A DNA stretch of 64,000 nucleotides, from NCBI GenBank assembly GCA_026914155.1, contig JAPPGH010000022.1, forward strand, positions 40,871 to 104,870. The letters are read 5' to 3'. Both the position numbers and the translations under genes were made by a program. A model generated the notes under the pieces. It was not told the DNA's origin and searched no databases. It was given only the letters and a program-made list of their open reading frames with translations. Source of the stretch: Candidatus Palauibacter rhopaloidicola (GTDB lineage: Bacteria > Gemmatimonadota > Gemmatimonadetes > Palauibacterales > Palauibacteraceae). Below are positions 17,905-29,594 of the stretch, piece after piece. Position 1 is the first letter of the stretch, and each line of letters begins with the position of its first letter.

Positions 17905-19425
17905 TCAGTCAGTGGATGCCGGCGCGGGCAGGAGGCGGAAGATGTACGACGGCGGCTCCCCGTCCCCGTACACCAACTCGAACCGGGTCTGGTACGCCTG
18001 GATCGCGGGGACGAGATACCGCCCCGTCGTCGCGCTGATCTGATCCACGACCACGTAGTCCGCTCCCATCTCCTCGAGACCGCGCATCACGGTGGCAGGA
18101 TCGGAGGAGAACGCATACGCATCGCCGCGGCGGCGCGCGTGCCAGTAGAAGAGACGCGGCTTCCGGTTCACGATGATCGCCTCCGGAGGCGTGTGGTCCC
18201 GGGCCCAGCGGGCAGCGGCATACAGGCTCGCCTCGGCGGGGCGATCGCACGGCCGGCCGGCACGATAGGACGCGGCGCAAGCGATGCGATCCGGCGCGGT
18301 CCCCGCGACCCAGGAGACGCCGAATACGGCGATCACGATGGCGGCCGCCCAGCCGATCCACGCCCGGGAAGGAGACGCCAGCCGCCATACGGCCACGAAG
18401 GCAAGAACGAGCACTACCGGGAGGAGGGGGAGCAGGAAGCGGCGATCCGTCCACGCGGTCGGCCAGGTCAGGATGATGCCGGTGTACAGAAAGGCGAACA
18501 CCTCGACGGGCCGCAAACCCTCGCGCGCACGCAGCGCCCATCCCGCCAGAGCCGTGGCCGCAACCGCCAGGCCGAGGGCCACGGAGACGCCGCCCGCCCC
18601 GCTGAGGGATCCCGGGCCGGCGAGCGTCTGCGGAAGCACGGACTCCACGTAGCGCCATGAGTTCTCGGCGGCGCGGACCACGAGTCCGCCCACCTCCACG
18701 CTCCCGGCCCCGGCGTCATACGGGTTGGCGAGCAGGAGTTCGGCCAGGTACCCGCCCCTGCCGGGCGCGGCCCACCGCTGATAGAGCACCCACCCTCCGA
18801 TGACCCCGACGGCGGCGCCCGCCGCCCCGAGAGCGCGGACTCGGCGTCCCTCGAGCAGCCAGGCCAGCGGCAACGCGACGAGCAGGGCGAGCCCGGCCGT
18901 CCGGGTCATGAAGGCCATCGACGCGGCGACCAGGGCGAACGCGACGCTCTTCCTGTCCCCACGCAGGGCCAGCCAGAGCGCCAGCGTGACGAACAGCGTG
19001 AACGGCGCTTCGCTGAGGATGTAGTGGCCGTACTCCAGCAGCGTCGGGTTGACGGCCAACACGCCAGCGGCCGCGAGGGCGGGCCCCTTCCCCGCCCACC
19101 GCCGTCCGAAATGCGCCGTGACCCAGACGACACCCGACGTGAAGGCCAGCATGAGCACCTTCGCCACGATGACTCCGCCCACCCAGCCCGACAGCGCAAG
19201 CAGCGACGGCAGGAGAGGCGGATACTTGTCGTGGAGCGGCGTCCCCGGCAGGTAGAGGTCGCGGTACCCCTCTCCGGTTCTCAGCGCCTCCCCGAGGATG
19301 AGGTATGCCGCGTTGTCGCCGCCGGGAAAGAGCGTGGGTTCGAAGACGATCAACCCCAGCAGGAAATGGAGGAGTGCCAGGCCCGCGGCGACAAGGTTGA
19401 AGTTGTCCTTTCGCGGGGCACTCAC
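17905..19425 (-). CDS. GT39/GT83-type membrane glycosyltransferase
   Basis: 506 residues from the GTG at 19425, two bases after the stop of the upstream GT2 gene. The first helix is followed by the catalytic-loop pattern FPGGDNAAYLILGEALRTGE and a YPPLLPSLLAL block, typical of GT-C enzymes (PMT/ArnT-like) that take sugar from a polyprenyl-phosphate donor on the outer face of the membrane. About eleven further helices and a soluble C-terminal domain (RWARDHTPPEAIIVNRKPRL, GADYVVVDQ) follow. The upstream GT2 could make the lipid-linked donor. Acceptor unknown. Confidence 0.75.
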   Translation of the reverse strand: MSAPRKDNFNLVAAGLALLHFLLGLIVFEPTLFPGGDNAAYLILGEALRTGEGYRDLYLPGTPLHDKYPPLLPSLLALSGWVGGVIVAKVLMLAFTSGVVWVTAHFGRRWAGKGPALAAAGVLAVNPTLLEYGHYILSEAPFTLFVTLALWLALRGDRKSVAFALVAASMAFMTRTAGLALLVALPLAWLLEGRRVRALGAAGAAVGVIGGWVLYQRWAAPGRGGYLAELLLANPYDAGAGSVEVGGLVVRAAENSWRYVESVLPQTLAGPGSLSGAGGVSVALGLAVAATALAGWALRAREGLRPVEVFAFLYTGIILTWPTAWTDRRFLLPLLPVVLVLAFVAVWRLASPSRAWIGWAAAIVIAVFGVSWVAGTAPDRIACAASYRAGRPCDRPAEASLYAAARWARDHTPPEAIIVNRKPRLFYWHARRRGDAYAFSSDPATVMRGLEEMGADYVVVDQISATTGRYLVPAIQAYQTRFELVYGDGEPPSYIFRLLPAPASTD

Positions 19426-19427
19426 GC

Positions 19428-20354
19428 TCAACCGGACCCGCCGCGCTTCAGGTCCTCGATCTCGTCGCGCAGTTGCGCCATCGTCTCCGCGAGGAAGCCG
19501 AGGATGAAGAGGAGAAGGCCTCCCACGACGAGGAGAACGACGAGCGTGAGGAGCGGACGATACCCGAGGCCGAACCCGAAGCGCAGGACCAGCGCCGCGA
19601 GCCCCGTCACGCAGCCCGCCGCGATCAGCGCCAGGCCGCTCGTGCCGAAGAAGAGGAGCGGCTTGCGCCCGAACACGAGCTGGAACCACACCGACACCAT
19701 GTCCAGCATGCCGATCAGGATTCGCCGCCGCCCCGAGAACTTGGGCTCGCCGTGCCGTCGCGGGAGAAGGTCGATGTCCAGTTCGCCGAGCCGGTATCCC
19801 CGGGCGTGGGCGAGCACGACGAAATAGCGGTGCCAGTCGTGCCGCAGCCGGAGGCCTGTGAGGACGTCGGCCCGGAAGGCCTTCATCGAGTTGAGGTCGC
19901 GCACGGGCACCTTGAAGATCGCGCGCGCGAGCCGGTTGTAGATCGACGACGTGAAGCGCTTCTCGTAGCGCCCCACCTTGCGGCCCGCGACGAGGTCGTA
20001 CCCCTCGTCCAGCTTCGCCGCGAAGCGCGGGATCTCCTCCGTGGAATGCTGCAGGTCCGCGTCGAAGAGGACGAGAACCTCGCCGCGGGCGGCCTCGGCG
20101 GCCGTGAGCATCGCCTCCGTCTTCCCCCGGTTCACCCGATGCCGGAGCACGATGGCCGCACCGCCCAGCCCCGCCCGCTCGGCCGCCTCCTCGGCGGCTT
20201 CGGCCGTCCCGTCGCCGGAACCATCGTCGACCAGGACGACCTCCGCCGCGAGATCGTGCTTCGCGAACGTCGCCGCGAGTTCCGCGAACAGTTCGGGCAT
20301 GTTCTCGGCTTCGTCATACGCCGGGACGATGACCGAGATTGCCGGATCGCTCAT
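19428..20354 (-). CDS. GT2 glycosyltransferase with two C-terminal membrane helices
   Basis: 308 residues from the ATG at 20354, which overlaps the rpoN stop as ATGA; the much longer open frame upstream is antisense to nothing real and lies over rpoN. GT2 motifs: SVIVPAYDEAENMPELFAEL, VVLVDDGSGDGTAEAAEEA, HRVNRGKTEAM, LVLFDADLQHSTEEIP, then SIYNRLARAIFKVPVRDLNS. The C-terminal third has two membrane helices (LLFFGTSGLALIAAGCVTGL and LLTLVVLLVVGGLLLFILGF). This is the GtrB/DPM1-like architecture that makes polyprenyl-phosphate sugars, here feeding the GT-C enzyme encoded next. Confidence 0.85.
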   Translation of the reverse strand: MSDPAISVIVPAYDEAENMPELFAELAATFAKHDLAAEVVLVDDGSGDGTAEAAEEAAERAGLGGAAIVLRHRVNRGKTEAMLTAAEAARGEVLVLFDADLQHSTEEIPRFAAKLDEGYDLVAGRKVGRYEKRFTSSIYNRLARAIFKVPVRDLNSMKAFRADVLTGLRLRHDWHRYFVVLAHARGYRLGELDIDLLPRRHGEPKFSGRRRILIGMLDMVSVWFQLVFGRKPLLFFGTSGLALIAAGCVTGLAALVLRFGFGLGYRPLLTLVVLLVVGGLLLFILGFLAETMAQLRDEIEDLKRGGSG

Positions 20355-21805
20355 ACGCGCCTGCGCAGCCGCGCCGCGAGGATTCCGAGCCGGTCGCGGT
20401 ACTTGGCCACCGTGCGGCGCGCGATCCGAACCCCCTCCTCCTGCAGGCGGGCGGTGATCTCGTGGTCGCTGAGCGGCGCCGTCGGGTCCTCCTCCGCCAC
20501 GAGCTTGCGGATCCGGGCGCGCACGCCTTCCGCCGACAGATCTTCTCCCCCGAGGGTCGAATAGCCGCCCGAAAAGAAGAACTTGAGCGGATAGAGTCCG
20601 CGCGGCGTCTGGACGTACTTGCCGTTGGTCACGCGAGAGACGGTGGACTCGTGCATCTCGATGTGCTTCGCCACATCGCGAAGCGTGAGCGGCCGCAGGT
20701 GTTCGGCCCCCTTCTCGAAGAAGTCGCGCTGCCGCTCGACGATGAAGTCCATCACCTTCAGCATCGTCTGCCGGCGCTGCTCGATCGCCTGGATCAGCCA
20801 CCGGGCGCTGTTGAGCCTCTCCGAGATGAACGCCCTGCTTTCGCCCTCGAAGCGGGCGCGATCCGCGGCCACGTCCCGGTAGACGGGCGAGAGCTTCAGC
20901 CGCGGCAGCGACGTGTCGGCGTGCGAGACGCGGTACCGCCCCTCGACCTTCTCCACCGTGAGATCCGGGATCACGTAGGATTCCGACGCATCCGCGTACC
21001 GGAGGCCGGGCTTGGGATCCAGCTTCGCGATCTCGTCCGCCGCCGCCTGCACCTCGCCCGGCGTGATTCCGTATTCCTCCGCCAGTTCCGGCCACCGGCG
21101 GTTCGCGAGATCATCGAAGTGTCCGTCCACGATCCGGCAGGCCAGCGACGCCTCGCGCCCCCGGTCCCGCAACTGCAGCAGGAGCGTCTCGCGCAGGTTT
21201 CGCGCCGCGATGCCGCTGGGTTCGAAGGACTGGATTCGTGCGAGCATCTCCTCTACCTCCGCCCGCGAAACCTGGTTCAGCGCATCGACGATCCGGTCGA
21301 GCGAGCACGAGAGGAACCCGTCGCGGTCCACGTTGCCGATGATCTCTTCGCCGATCCGCAGTTCGCGCTCGCCGAGACGGAGCAGGTTCAACTGCTCGTG
21401 GAGGTGATCCCAGAGGGTCTGCGCGGCGGCCGCCGTGGGCGCGTAGTACTCCCGTTCCCCGTATTCCTCGCGCCGTCCGCCTGCATCGTAGTCGTCGAGG
21501 AGGATGTCCTCCCAGTCCATCTCCTCCGCCTCCCCCGCCTCCTCCGCCTCCCCCGCCTCCTCTCCGGGGTCGTCTCCCGCGTCATCGGCGAGGGACTCGG
21601 GCAGGTCGTCGACGGAGTCGTCCGGCTCGTCTCCGGGTTCCACGAAGTCGAGGAAGGGGTTGTCGACGAGCGCCTCTCTCAGGTGGCTCTGGAGGTCGAG
21701 CAGCGGCATGTGGAGAAGGTCCATCGCCTGGTAAAGGCGAGGCTGCGCCTTCTGTTCCTGCCGCAGGTGGAGGCCCGCGGCGAGACTCGGCCGTCCCGCG
21801 GTCAT
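20351..21805 (-). CDS. rpoN: RNA polymerase sigma-54 factor
   Basis: 484 residues, normal length. Region I, the activator-interacting domain, is the Gln/Leu-rich LRQEQKAQPRLYQAMDLLH. Region II is a very acidic linker with repeated GEEAGEAEEAGE-type blocks (about residues 70-100). Region III holds the core-binding domain and the helix-turn-helix around HESTVSRVTNGKYVQTPRG. The RpoN box ARRTVAKYRDRLGI closes the protein and reads the -24 promoter element. It lies directly after lptB (2-bp gap), as in many Proteobacteria, but hpf is absent and a glycosyltransferase gene follows instead. Confidence 0.95.
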   Translation of the reverse strand: MTAGRPSLAAGLHLRQEQKAQPRLYQAMDLLHMPLLDLQSHLREALVDNPFLDFVEPGDEPDDSVDDLPESLADDAGDDPGEEAGEAEEAGEAEEMDWEDILLDDYDAGGRREEYGEREYYAPTAAAAQTLWDHLHEQLNLLRLGERELRIGEEIIGNVDRDGFLSCSLDRIVDALNQVSRAEVEEMLARIQSFEPSGIAARNLRETLLLQLRDRGREASLACRIVDGHFDDLANRRWPELAEEYGITPGEVQAAADEIAKLDPKPGLRYADASESYVIPDLTVEKVEGRYRVSHADTSLPRLKLSPVYRDVAADRARFEGESRAFISERLNSARWLIQAIEQRRQTMLKVMDFIVERQRDFFEKGAEHLRPLTLRDVAKHIEMHESTVSRVTNGKYVQTPRGLYPLKFFFSGGYSTLGGEDLSAEGVRARIRKLVAEEDPTAPLSDHEITARLQEEGVRIARRTVAKYRDRLGILAARLRRRV

Positions 21806-21807
21806 GT

Positions 21808-22533
21808 TCAGAGCCTGAAGTCCTCCCCGAGGTACAGTTGCCGGGCTTCCGGATCGTTCACGAGGTGATCCGCCTCGCCCTGCACCAGGATTTTGCCTTC
21901 GAACAGGAGGTACGCGCGATCCGTGATCGACAGCGTCTCGCGCACGTTGTGGTCGGTGATGAGAACCCCCAGACCCCTGTCCCGCAGGCCCCGCACGATC
22001 CGCTGGATGTCGTCGATCGCGATCGGATCGACCCCGGTGAAGGGTTCATCGAGCAGCAGGAACTTGGGGCGGGTCGCCAACGCCCGCGTGATCTCCAGCC
22101 GCCGCCGCTCTCCCCCGGAGAGCGAATAGGCCTTGTTCGCCCGAAGGTGCTTGATGGACAGTTCGTCGAGCAGCTCCTCCAGGCGGTCGCGCCGCTCCTG
22201 TCGCGACATCTTTATCGTTTCGAGGATCGCCATCACGTTCTGCTCGACCGTGAGCTTCTGGAAGACCGACGCTTCCTGAGGGAGATAGCCGATGCCGGCT
22301 CGCGCCCGCCGGTACATGGGCCAGCTCGTGAGTTCGTCGCTGTCGAGGTAGACGCGTCCCTCGTCGGCCTTGAGCAGGCCGACGATCATGTAGAACGTCG
22401 TCGTCTTCCCCGCGCCGTTGGGGCCGAGCAGCCCGACGACCTCTCCCTGCCGCACCTCGATCTCCACCTGGTTCACGACGCAGCGGCGCTTGAAGGAGCG
22501 GACGAGGCCTTCGGCCCGTAGTACACTGATCAA
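21808..22533 (-). CDS. lptB: LPS export ABC transporter ATPase
   Basis: 241 residues with Walker [11 protein letters not shown]-loop region [18 protein letters not shown], signature [13 protein letters not shown], Walker [14 protein letters not shown] and the switch histidine in LITDHNV. The overall wording is that of LptB, which powers LPS extraction from the inner membrane together with LptF/LptG (not in this window). The start is TTG at 22533, supported by GGGAG about 8 nt upstream. It overlaps the stop of the LptA-like gene by 4 nt (TTGA). Confidence 0.93.
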   Translation of the reverse strand: MISVLRAEGLVRSFKRRCVVNQVEIEVRQGEVVGLLGPNGAGKTTTFYMIVGLLKADEGRVYLDSDELTSWPMYRRARAGIGYLPQEASVFQKLTVEQNVMAILETIKMSRQERRDRLEELLDELSIKHLRANKAYSLSGGERRRLEITRALATRPKFLLLDEPFTGVDPIAIDDIQRIVRGLRDRGLGVLITDHNVRETLSITDRAYLLFEGKILVQGEADHLVNDPEARQLYLGEDFRL

Positions 22534-24491
22534 CGGGATCTCCCGGATCTGAGGGCCGGAGACGCGCCGGTGATCGTGCGCCGCTCCCGTCCCGGTTGGC
22601 GGTTACGCGCGGCGAGTTGCACATCGCTCAGGGTGTGCCCGCGCCGGTGCACGGTGTCCGGCGGCGCGCCGAGCGTATCGGGCGGCGCCGCCGTGCTGTC
22701 GGGCCGGACATCCGACGTGTCCGATGGCGCGCCGAGCGAGTCGGCGGCGGCTGAGACGCTGTCGGCTACGGCCGCCGCGCTGTCGGCCACGGCTGCGCTG
22801 TCGGCCACGGCTGCGCTGTCGGCCACGGCTGCGCTGTCGGCTGCGGCGGCGCTATCCGCCGGCGACGGCGTCCCGAACACCTCCCGCGGTTCGAGGTAGG
22901 CGCCGATCGCGTGTTCTCCCTCGACGCCCGTGGGTGCTCCCGCCTCGAAGTCGATCTGGATGCGCCGCGCCACGAGATAGTTCAGCGACGGTCGCAGGCT
23001 CACCGTCGAATCCCGCACCATTCGATAGAAGGCGCTCGCGTTCCCGTCGATCACGAGTTGCCGCATGAAGGGGTCGACGGCGGGCGCCGAGTCCGGGACC
23101 GAGGCGGCGGAACGCTCGAAGACGGCGATGAGCGTATCGCCGCGCGCCCAGTTCGCCGAGCCGTCGGTCGGCAGTTCGATCTCGGCCGGCTCATCGTCCT
23201 CCGCCTCCGGTTCGGTGGTCTCCGCTGCGGCGGCAGCGGTCGTGTCGGGTGCGGCAGCGGTGCTGTCCGCCGGGGCGGCAGCGGTGTCGGCCGCAGCGGT
23301 GGTGGTGTCGGCCGCGACGGCGCTGGAGTCGGCGCCGACTCCAGCGGAATCCGGCGAGGCGGGGACCCCCGCAGTGTCCTGAACAGCGGCCGTCGAGTCG
23401 TCGGCGGCGGTCGAATCGCTGGCCGTCGGATCCACAGCCGCCGAATCCGCGGCGGTCGAATCGGCCGGCTCCGGAGCCGGCGGCACGGCCCACGACGAGT
23501 CGCTCTGGATCGCGACCGCACCGCCGATCGCGTACGCCGTGTCGATCTGACTCCCGTACATCACGAAGTGAATCGAGTCGCCGTGAAGCTCGTGGCTGCC
23601 GGAGAGCGCCCGGCTCACACCCTCCCCGTGCGCCTGCAACTGCTCCACCTCTCGATTCGCCAGGTCGATGTCGATCAGTTCCGCCGCCACCTCGAACCTC
23701 TCCCCGGACGCGAAGCCGTCGCCGACGGCGTGGATCTCTTCGAGTTCCTGGTTTTGGGAAACGAACTGTATCGAATCGCCCTCAAGCCGGACCCCCTCGG
23801 CCTCGATCCACGGCTCGCCCCACAGGGCGCCGAGGCCGTCGGTACGGGTCAGCAGTGCGCTGTCCGCCCGGGCGCTCAGGTCGCTCCGGTTGATGACCGC
23901 ATTCCCGTAGAAGCGGGCCTCGTCCTCTCCGGCGAAGATGGCCGTCTCCGATTCGATCCTGAACGGCTCCGGCGACTCGGTGTTGGTCGGATAAAACGTC
24001 ACGGTCGGCCGCCCGGGCGCGGTCGTGACGGCGTCGACGCCGGAGACGGCTCGCAGAAACTCCACGCGGGGGCCGACGAGCGTGGAGCGATCCGTCAGAC
24101 GCACGAGTTCCACGTTCTCCTCGGCGATGATGAAATCGGAGTGCTGATGGTACAGGAGCCGTTCCGACCGCAGCGTCCTTATCGAGTCCTCGTAGACCAC
24201 CGCGCCGAAGAGTTCGACCTGGCGCGGGCCGTCGCGCTTTATCGCGCTGTCCGCCTCCATCGTGGCGGTTCCGCAGGTCCACAGGTATCGGCCGCTGAGC
24301 ACCGTGACGTGCGCACCGGCCACATCACGATTCGTGACGCTCCTCGTGTCGGCTTCGAGCGGACTCCACCGGAGGCTGCACTGGCCGAGCGCCGACCCGA
24401 CGCCGGCCTCGGGCTCCTGCGCGGCGAGCGGGGCCGTGAGCCATGCCGCCACCGCGAGACAACGCGCGAACCGAATGCGCCCGCGAGTCAC
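22530..24491 (-). CDS. LptA/OstA-like periplasmic protein with large low-complexity insert
   Basis: 653 residues from the GTG at 24491, which overlaps the LptC-like stop as GTGA and leads directly into a signal peptide ([20 protein letters not shown]). Residues about 40-330 are OstA-type repeats ([67 protein letters not shown]-like strands). The rest contains long Asp/Ser/Ala/Thr-rich tracts (about 340-430 and 555-605) around another OstA-like segment. Typical LptA is about 180 residues, so this is far larger. Position next to lptB supports a role in the LPS bridge to the outer membrane. Confidence 0.75.
   Translation of the reverse strand: MTRGRIRFARCLAVAAWLTAPLAAQEPEAGVGSALGQCSLRWSPLEADTRSVTNRDVAGAHVTVLSGRYLWTCGTATMEADSAIKRDGPRQVELFGAVVYEDSIRTLRSERLLYHQHSDFIIAEENVELVRLTDRSTLVGPRVEFLRAVSGVDAVTTAPGRPTVTFYPTNTESPEPFRIESETAIFAGEDEARFYGNAVINRSDLSARADSALLTRTDGLGALWGEPWIEAEGVRLEGDSIQFVSQNQELEEIHAVGDGFASGERFEVAAELIDIDLANREVEQLQAHGEGVSRALSGSHELHGDSIHFVMYGSQIDTAYAIGGAVAIQSDSSWAVPPAPEPADSTAADSAAVDPTASDSTAADDSTAAVQDTAGVPASPDSAGVGADSSAVAADTTTAAADTAAAPADSTAAAPDTTAAAAAETTEPEAEDDEPAEIELPTDGSANWARGDTLIAVFERSAASVPDSAPAVDPFMRQLVIDGNASAFYRMVRDSTVSLRPSLNYLVARRIQIDFEAGAPTGVEGEHAIGAYLEPREVFGTPSPADSAAAADSAAVADSAAVADSAAVADSAAAVADSVSAAADSLGAPSDTSDVRPDSTAAPPDTLGAPPDTVHRRGHTLSDVQLAARNRQPGRERRTITGASPALRSGRSR
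22777..22848. repeat. 18-bp tandem repeat inside the LptA-like gene
   Basis: Three perfect copies of the 18-bp unit GCGCTGTCGGCCACGGCT at 22777-22794, 22795-22812 and 22813-22830, plus a degenerate fourth to 22848. In frame on the minus strand they encode repeated ADSAAV, in the disordered C-terminal tract. The length is a multiple of three, so copy-number changes would keep the frame. Confidence 0.9.
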
Positions 24492-25438
24492 CGGCGCGCC
24501 GCCGCCGTGGTATCGGGTGGCGCCTCCAGGCTGTCCGGCGGCGTAACCGCTGCCGTGGTGTCGGGCGGCGCTTCCATGCTGTCCGGCGGGACGGCCGCCG
24601 CCGTGGTGTCGGGCGGCGCTTCCACGCTGTCCGGCGGCGTGACCGCTGCCGTGGTGTCGGATGGCGCCTCCAGGCTGTCCGGCGGGACGGCCTCCGGGTC
24701 GATCTCCGCGGCCGGATCGACCTCTTCCGCAGCCGGATCGGCCTCCGCCGCCACCGAATCCCCCGGCGCCGGTTCGTCCGCCACCTGCTCCCCGGCGACC
24801 GGCTCGGCGTCGACGTCCGTCGTATCCCCCGCCGGAACCGCCGGCAGGGGCACGGCCTCCGTGAAGGCGACCCCGGGCCGCATCTCTCCTTCCTGGTTCA
24901 GGACGATGACCGAGTCGAGCGCGGGGTCCGACTCGAACCCCGTCCCCTGGAGGGTCAGACCCTCCGTATCGTGCAGGAGACGGAACGCGGTATCTCCGTA
25001 CAGGCGACCTTCCACGTGCCGATACACGAGCCGCTCCGTCTCGAGACGCTGGTCGTCCAGGCGGTCCTCGACGACCACCTGCTCTTCGGCCTCGAGGTCG
25101 CCGGTGAGTTGGAAGAAGATCCCGCCCAACGCGGTCACCTCGGTCGTTTCCAGTCCGCTCGGATCGAAGAACGTCAACGTCATCCGCCGCAGGTGAATCT
25201 GGCTCCCCACGCGCCATTCCGCCGTGTCGGCTTCCACGAGGGCGCGCCGGATCCCATCGCGGGTGACGAACGTCCGCATCCCCCGCACGGCGGTATCCAC
25301 CCCCTGGGGCAGCGGTTCGCCCGCCGTCGGAGGCCCATCGTCGGACCCGCACGCGGCGGAAAACGGCAGCAGCGAAACCCAGGTGAACACACCGAGCGCC
25401 CCAGCGCGGCCCGTGCGCCCCCCGCCTTCAACCCGCAA
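24488..25438 (-). CDS. LptC-like lipoprotein with Pro/Asp/Thr-rich repeat tail
   Basis: 316 residues from a TTG at 25438 (11-nt overlap with kdsC). A short signal ends in the lipobox FSAAC, so it is probably lipid-anchored. Residues about 50-170 carry an LptC-type beta fold (MRTFVTRDGIRRALVEADTA, GSQIHLRRMTLTFFD, VTALGGIFFQLTGDLEAEEQ, LETERLVYRHVEGRLYGDT). The last ~110 residues are an acidic and Pro/Ala/Thr-rich tail with four 16-residue repeats of the type PPDSLEAPPDTTAAVT. LptC normally links LptBFG to LptA; the fold and position between kdsC and the LptA-like gene support this, the tail is unusual. Confidence 0.72.
   Translation of the reverse strand: MRVEGGGRTGRAGALGVFTWVSLLPFSAACGSDDGPPTAGEPLPQGVDTAVRGMRTFVTRDGIRRALVEADTAEWRVGSQIHLRRMTLTFFDPSGLETTEVTALGGIFFQLTGDLEAEEQVVVEDRLDDQRLETERLVYRHVEGRLYGDTAFRLLHDTEGLTLQGTGFESDPALDSVIVLNQEGEMRPGVAFTEAVPLPAVPAGDTTDVDAEPVAGEQVADEPAPGDSVAAEADPAAEEVDPAAEIDPEAVPPDSLEAPSDTTAAVTPPDSVEAPPDTTAAAVPPDSMEAPPDTTAAVTPPDSLEAPPDTTAAARR
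24503..24692. repeat. 48-bp tandem repeat in the LptC-like gene
   Basis: Four imperfect 48-bp copies (recurring core GTCGGGCGGCGCTTCCA then GCTGTCCGGCG) that encode 16-residue Pro/Asp/Thr/Ala repeats at the protein C-terminus. Copies differ at only a few bases, so the expansion looks recent. Boundaries are approximate. Confidence 0.85.
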
Positions 25439-25982
25439 ACCGTCCTCCTTCCCGAAACTCTGTCACCAGCCCGTCCCATTCCCCCCGGGCGACGAGCAGG
25501 GCCTGAGCGAATTCGCGCACCGCCCCCTCCCCGCCGGGCACCGTCCCCACCCACCGCGCGGCGGCCCGGACTTCGGGCACCGCGCCGACGACCGCGGCCG
25601 GCAACCCCACCCGTTCCATGACCGCGAGGTCCGTGAGATCGTCGCCAAGGTGCGCGGCGTGGTCCCACGTGCAACCGCGTCGCGCGAGCATACCCCGAAG
25701 CGCCGAAAGCTTTCCCTTTCTGGAACCGAGCGAAACCTCCGCGATCTCCAGCTCCCGCGCCCGCAGCCGGACGGCGGCCGATCGCTTGCCGCTGAGGAAC
25801 GCGACCACGAGTCCCGCCCGCTGCATCATCCGGATCGCCAGGCCATCGAGGGCGTGAAAGCGGCGCAGTTCCCCCGGGGCGCTGAGGTCCGAGCCCGCGC
25901 CCACCCAGATCGAACCGTCCGTGAGTACGCCGTCCACGTCGAGGGACACGAAGCGGACGCACTCCGCCAACCGGCGATCCAT
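25428..25982 (-). CDS. kdsC: KDO-8-phosphate phosphatase (HAD family)
   Basis: 184 residues from the ATG at 25982, which follows the kdsA stop by 7 bp. The HAD nucleophile motif is FVSLDVDGVLTDGSI, motif II is AFLSGKRSAAVRLRARELEI, and motif IV is AAHLGDDLTDLAVM. The short cap-less form and the LTDG loop are those of KdsC, which hydrolyses KDO-8-phosphate to KDO. The neighbouring kdsA and kdsB supply the steps before and after. Length fits the family (about 170-190). Confidence 0.9.
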   Translation of the reverse strand: MDRRLAECVRFVSLDVDGVLTDGSIWVGAGSDLSAPGELRRFHALDGLAIRMMQRAGLVVAFLSGKRSAAVRLRARELEIAEVSLGSRKGKLSALRGMLARRGCTWDHAAHLGDDLTDLAVMERVGLPAAVVGAVPEVRAAARWVGTVPGGEGAVREFAQALLVARGEWDGLVTEFREGGRFAG

Positions 25983-25989
25983 GGGAGGT

Positions 25990-29296
<3,307 letters not shown>

Positions 29297-29490
29297 CGCT
29301 GGGAGGGCCGGGAGACGGTCCGGAACGGCATCGCGAAAAGCTAGGCTCGCGCTCCAGGGTTGTCAAAACGGCGCCCCCCAGCCACCGAACCTCGCAGTCG
29401 CCGAGCCAGGTGGATGCCCACCGAACACGCGGAAACGGGCCCGAGGCTTACCCGAGGGGGATCGTTTGGAGCCCCTGTGCGACGTTAAGA

Positions 29491-29515
29491 CAATTCAAAA
29501 TGGGATTTTCAATTG
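29491..29515. promoter_or_regulatory. AT-rich inverted repeat upstream of the kdsB operon
   Basis: CAATTCAAAAT, a GGG centre, and ATTTTCAATTG form an 11-bp inverted repeat with one mismatch in an otherwise GC-rich 298-bp gap (29297-29594). On the minus strand it contains TTGAAA followed by TCTTAA at a 16-bp spacing, a weak promoter-like pair. It could be an operator, a promoter or the end of the upstream transcript. The rest of the gap shows nothing I can assign. Confidence 0.4.
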
Positions 29516-29594
29516 GCTTAAGCCGATGCAGGGGCGCCGAGGCTTCCATGATCGATCAGGATCTCGGATCGCCACTGAAGCGAGGTGCCGGACC

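Noticed and set aside
20354..21095. N-terminal 250-codon extension of the GT2 frame over rpoN
   Set aside because: It lies wholly within rpoN in another frame and has no motif; the ATG at 20354 fits an ATGA overlap.
22777..22848. Repeats considered as a CRISPR array
   Set aside because: The 18-bp units are contiguous with no spacers and lie in frame within a gene.
24492..25352. Upstream extension of the LptA-like frame over the LptC-like gene
   Set aside because: Arg/Gly/Pro-rich shadow translation without a signal sequence; the GTG at 24491 begins a proper signal peptide.
29340..29480. tRNA or other structured RNA in the largest gap
   Set aside because: No cloverleaf-compatible arms or T-loop sequence are present.
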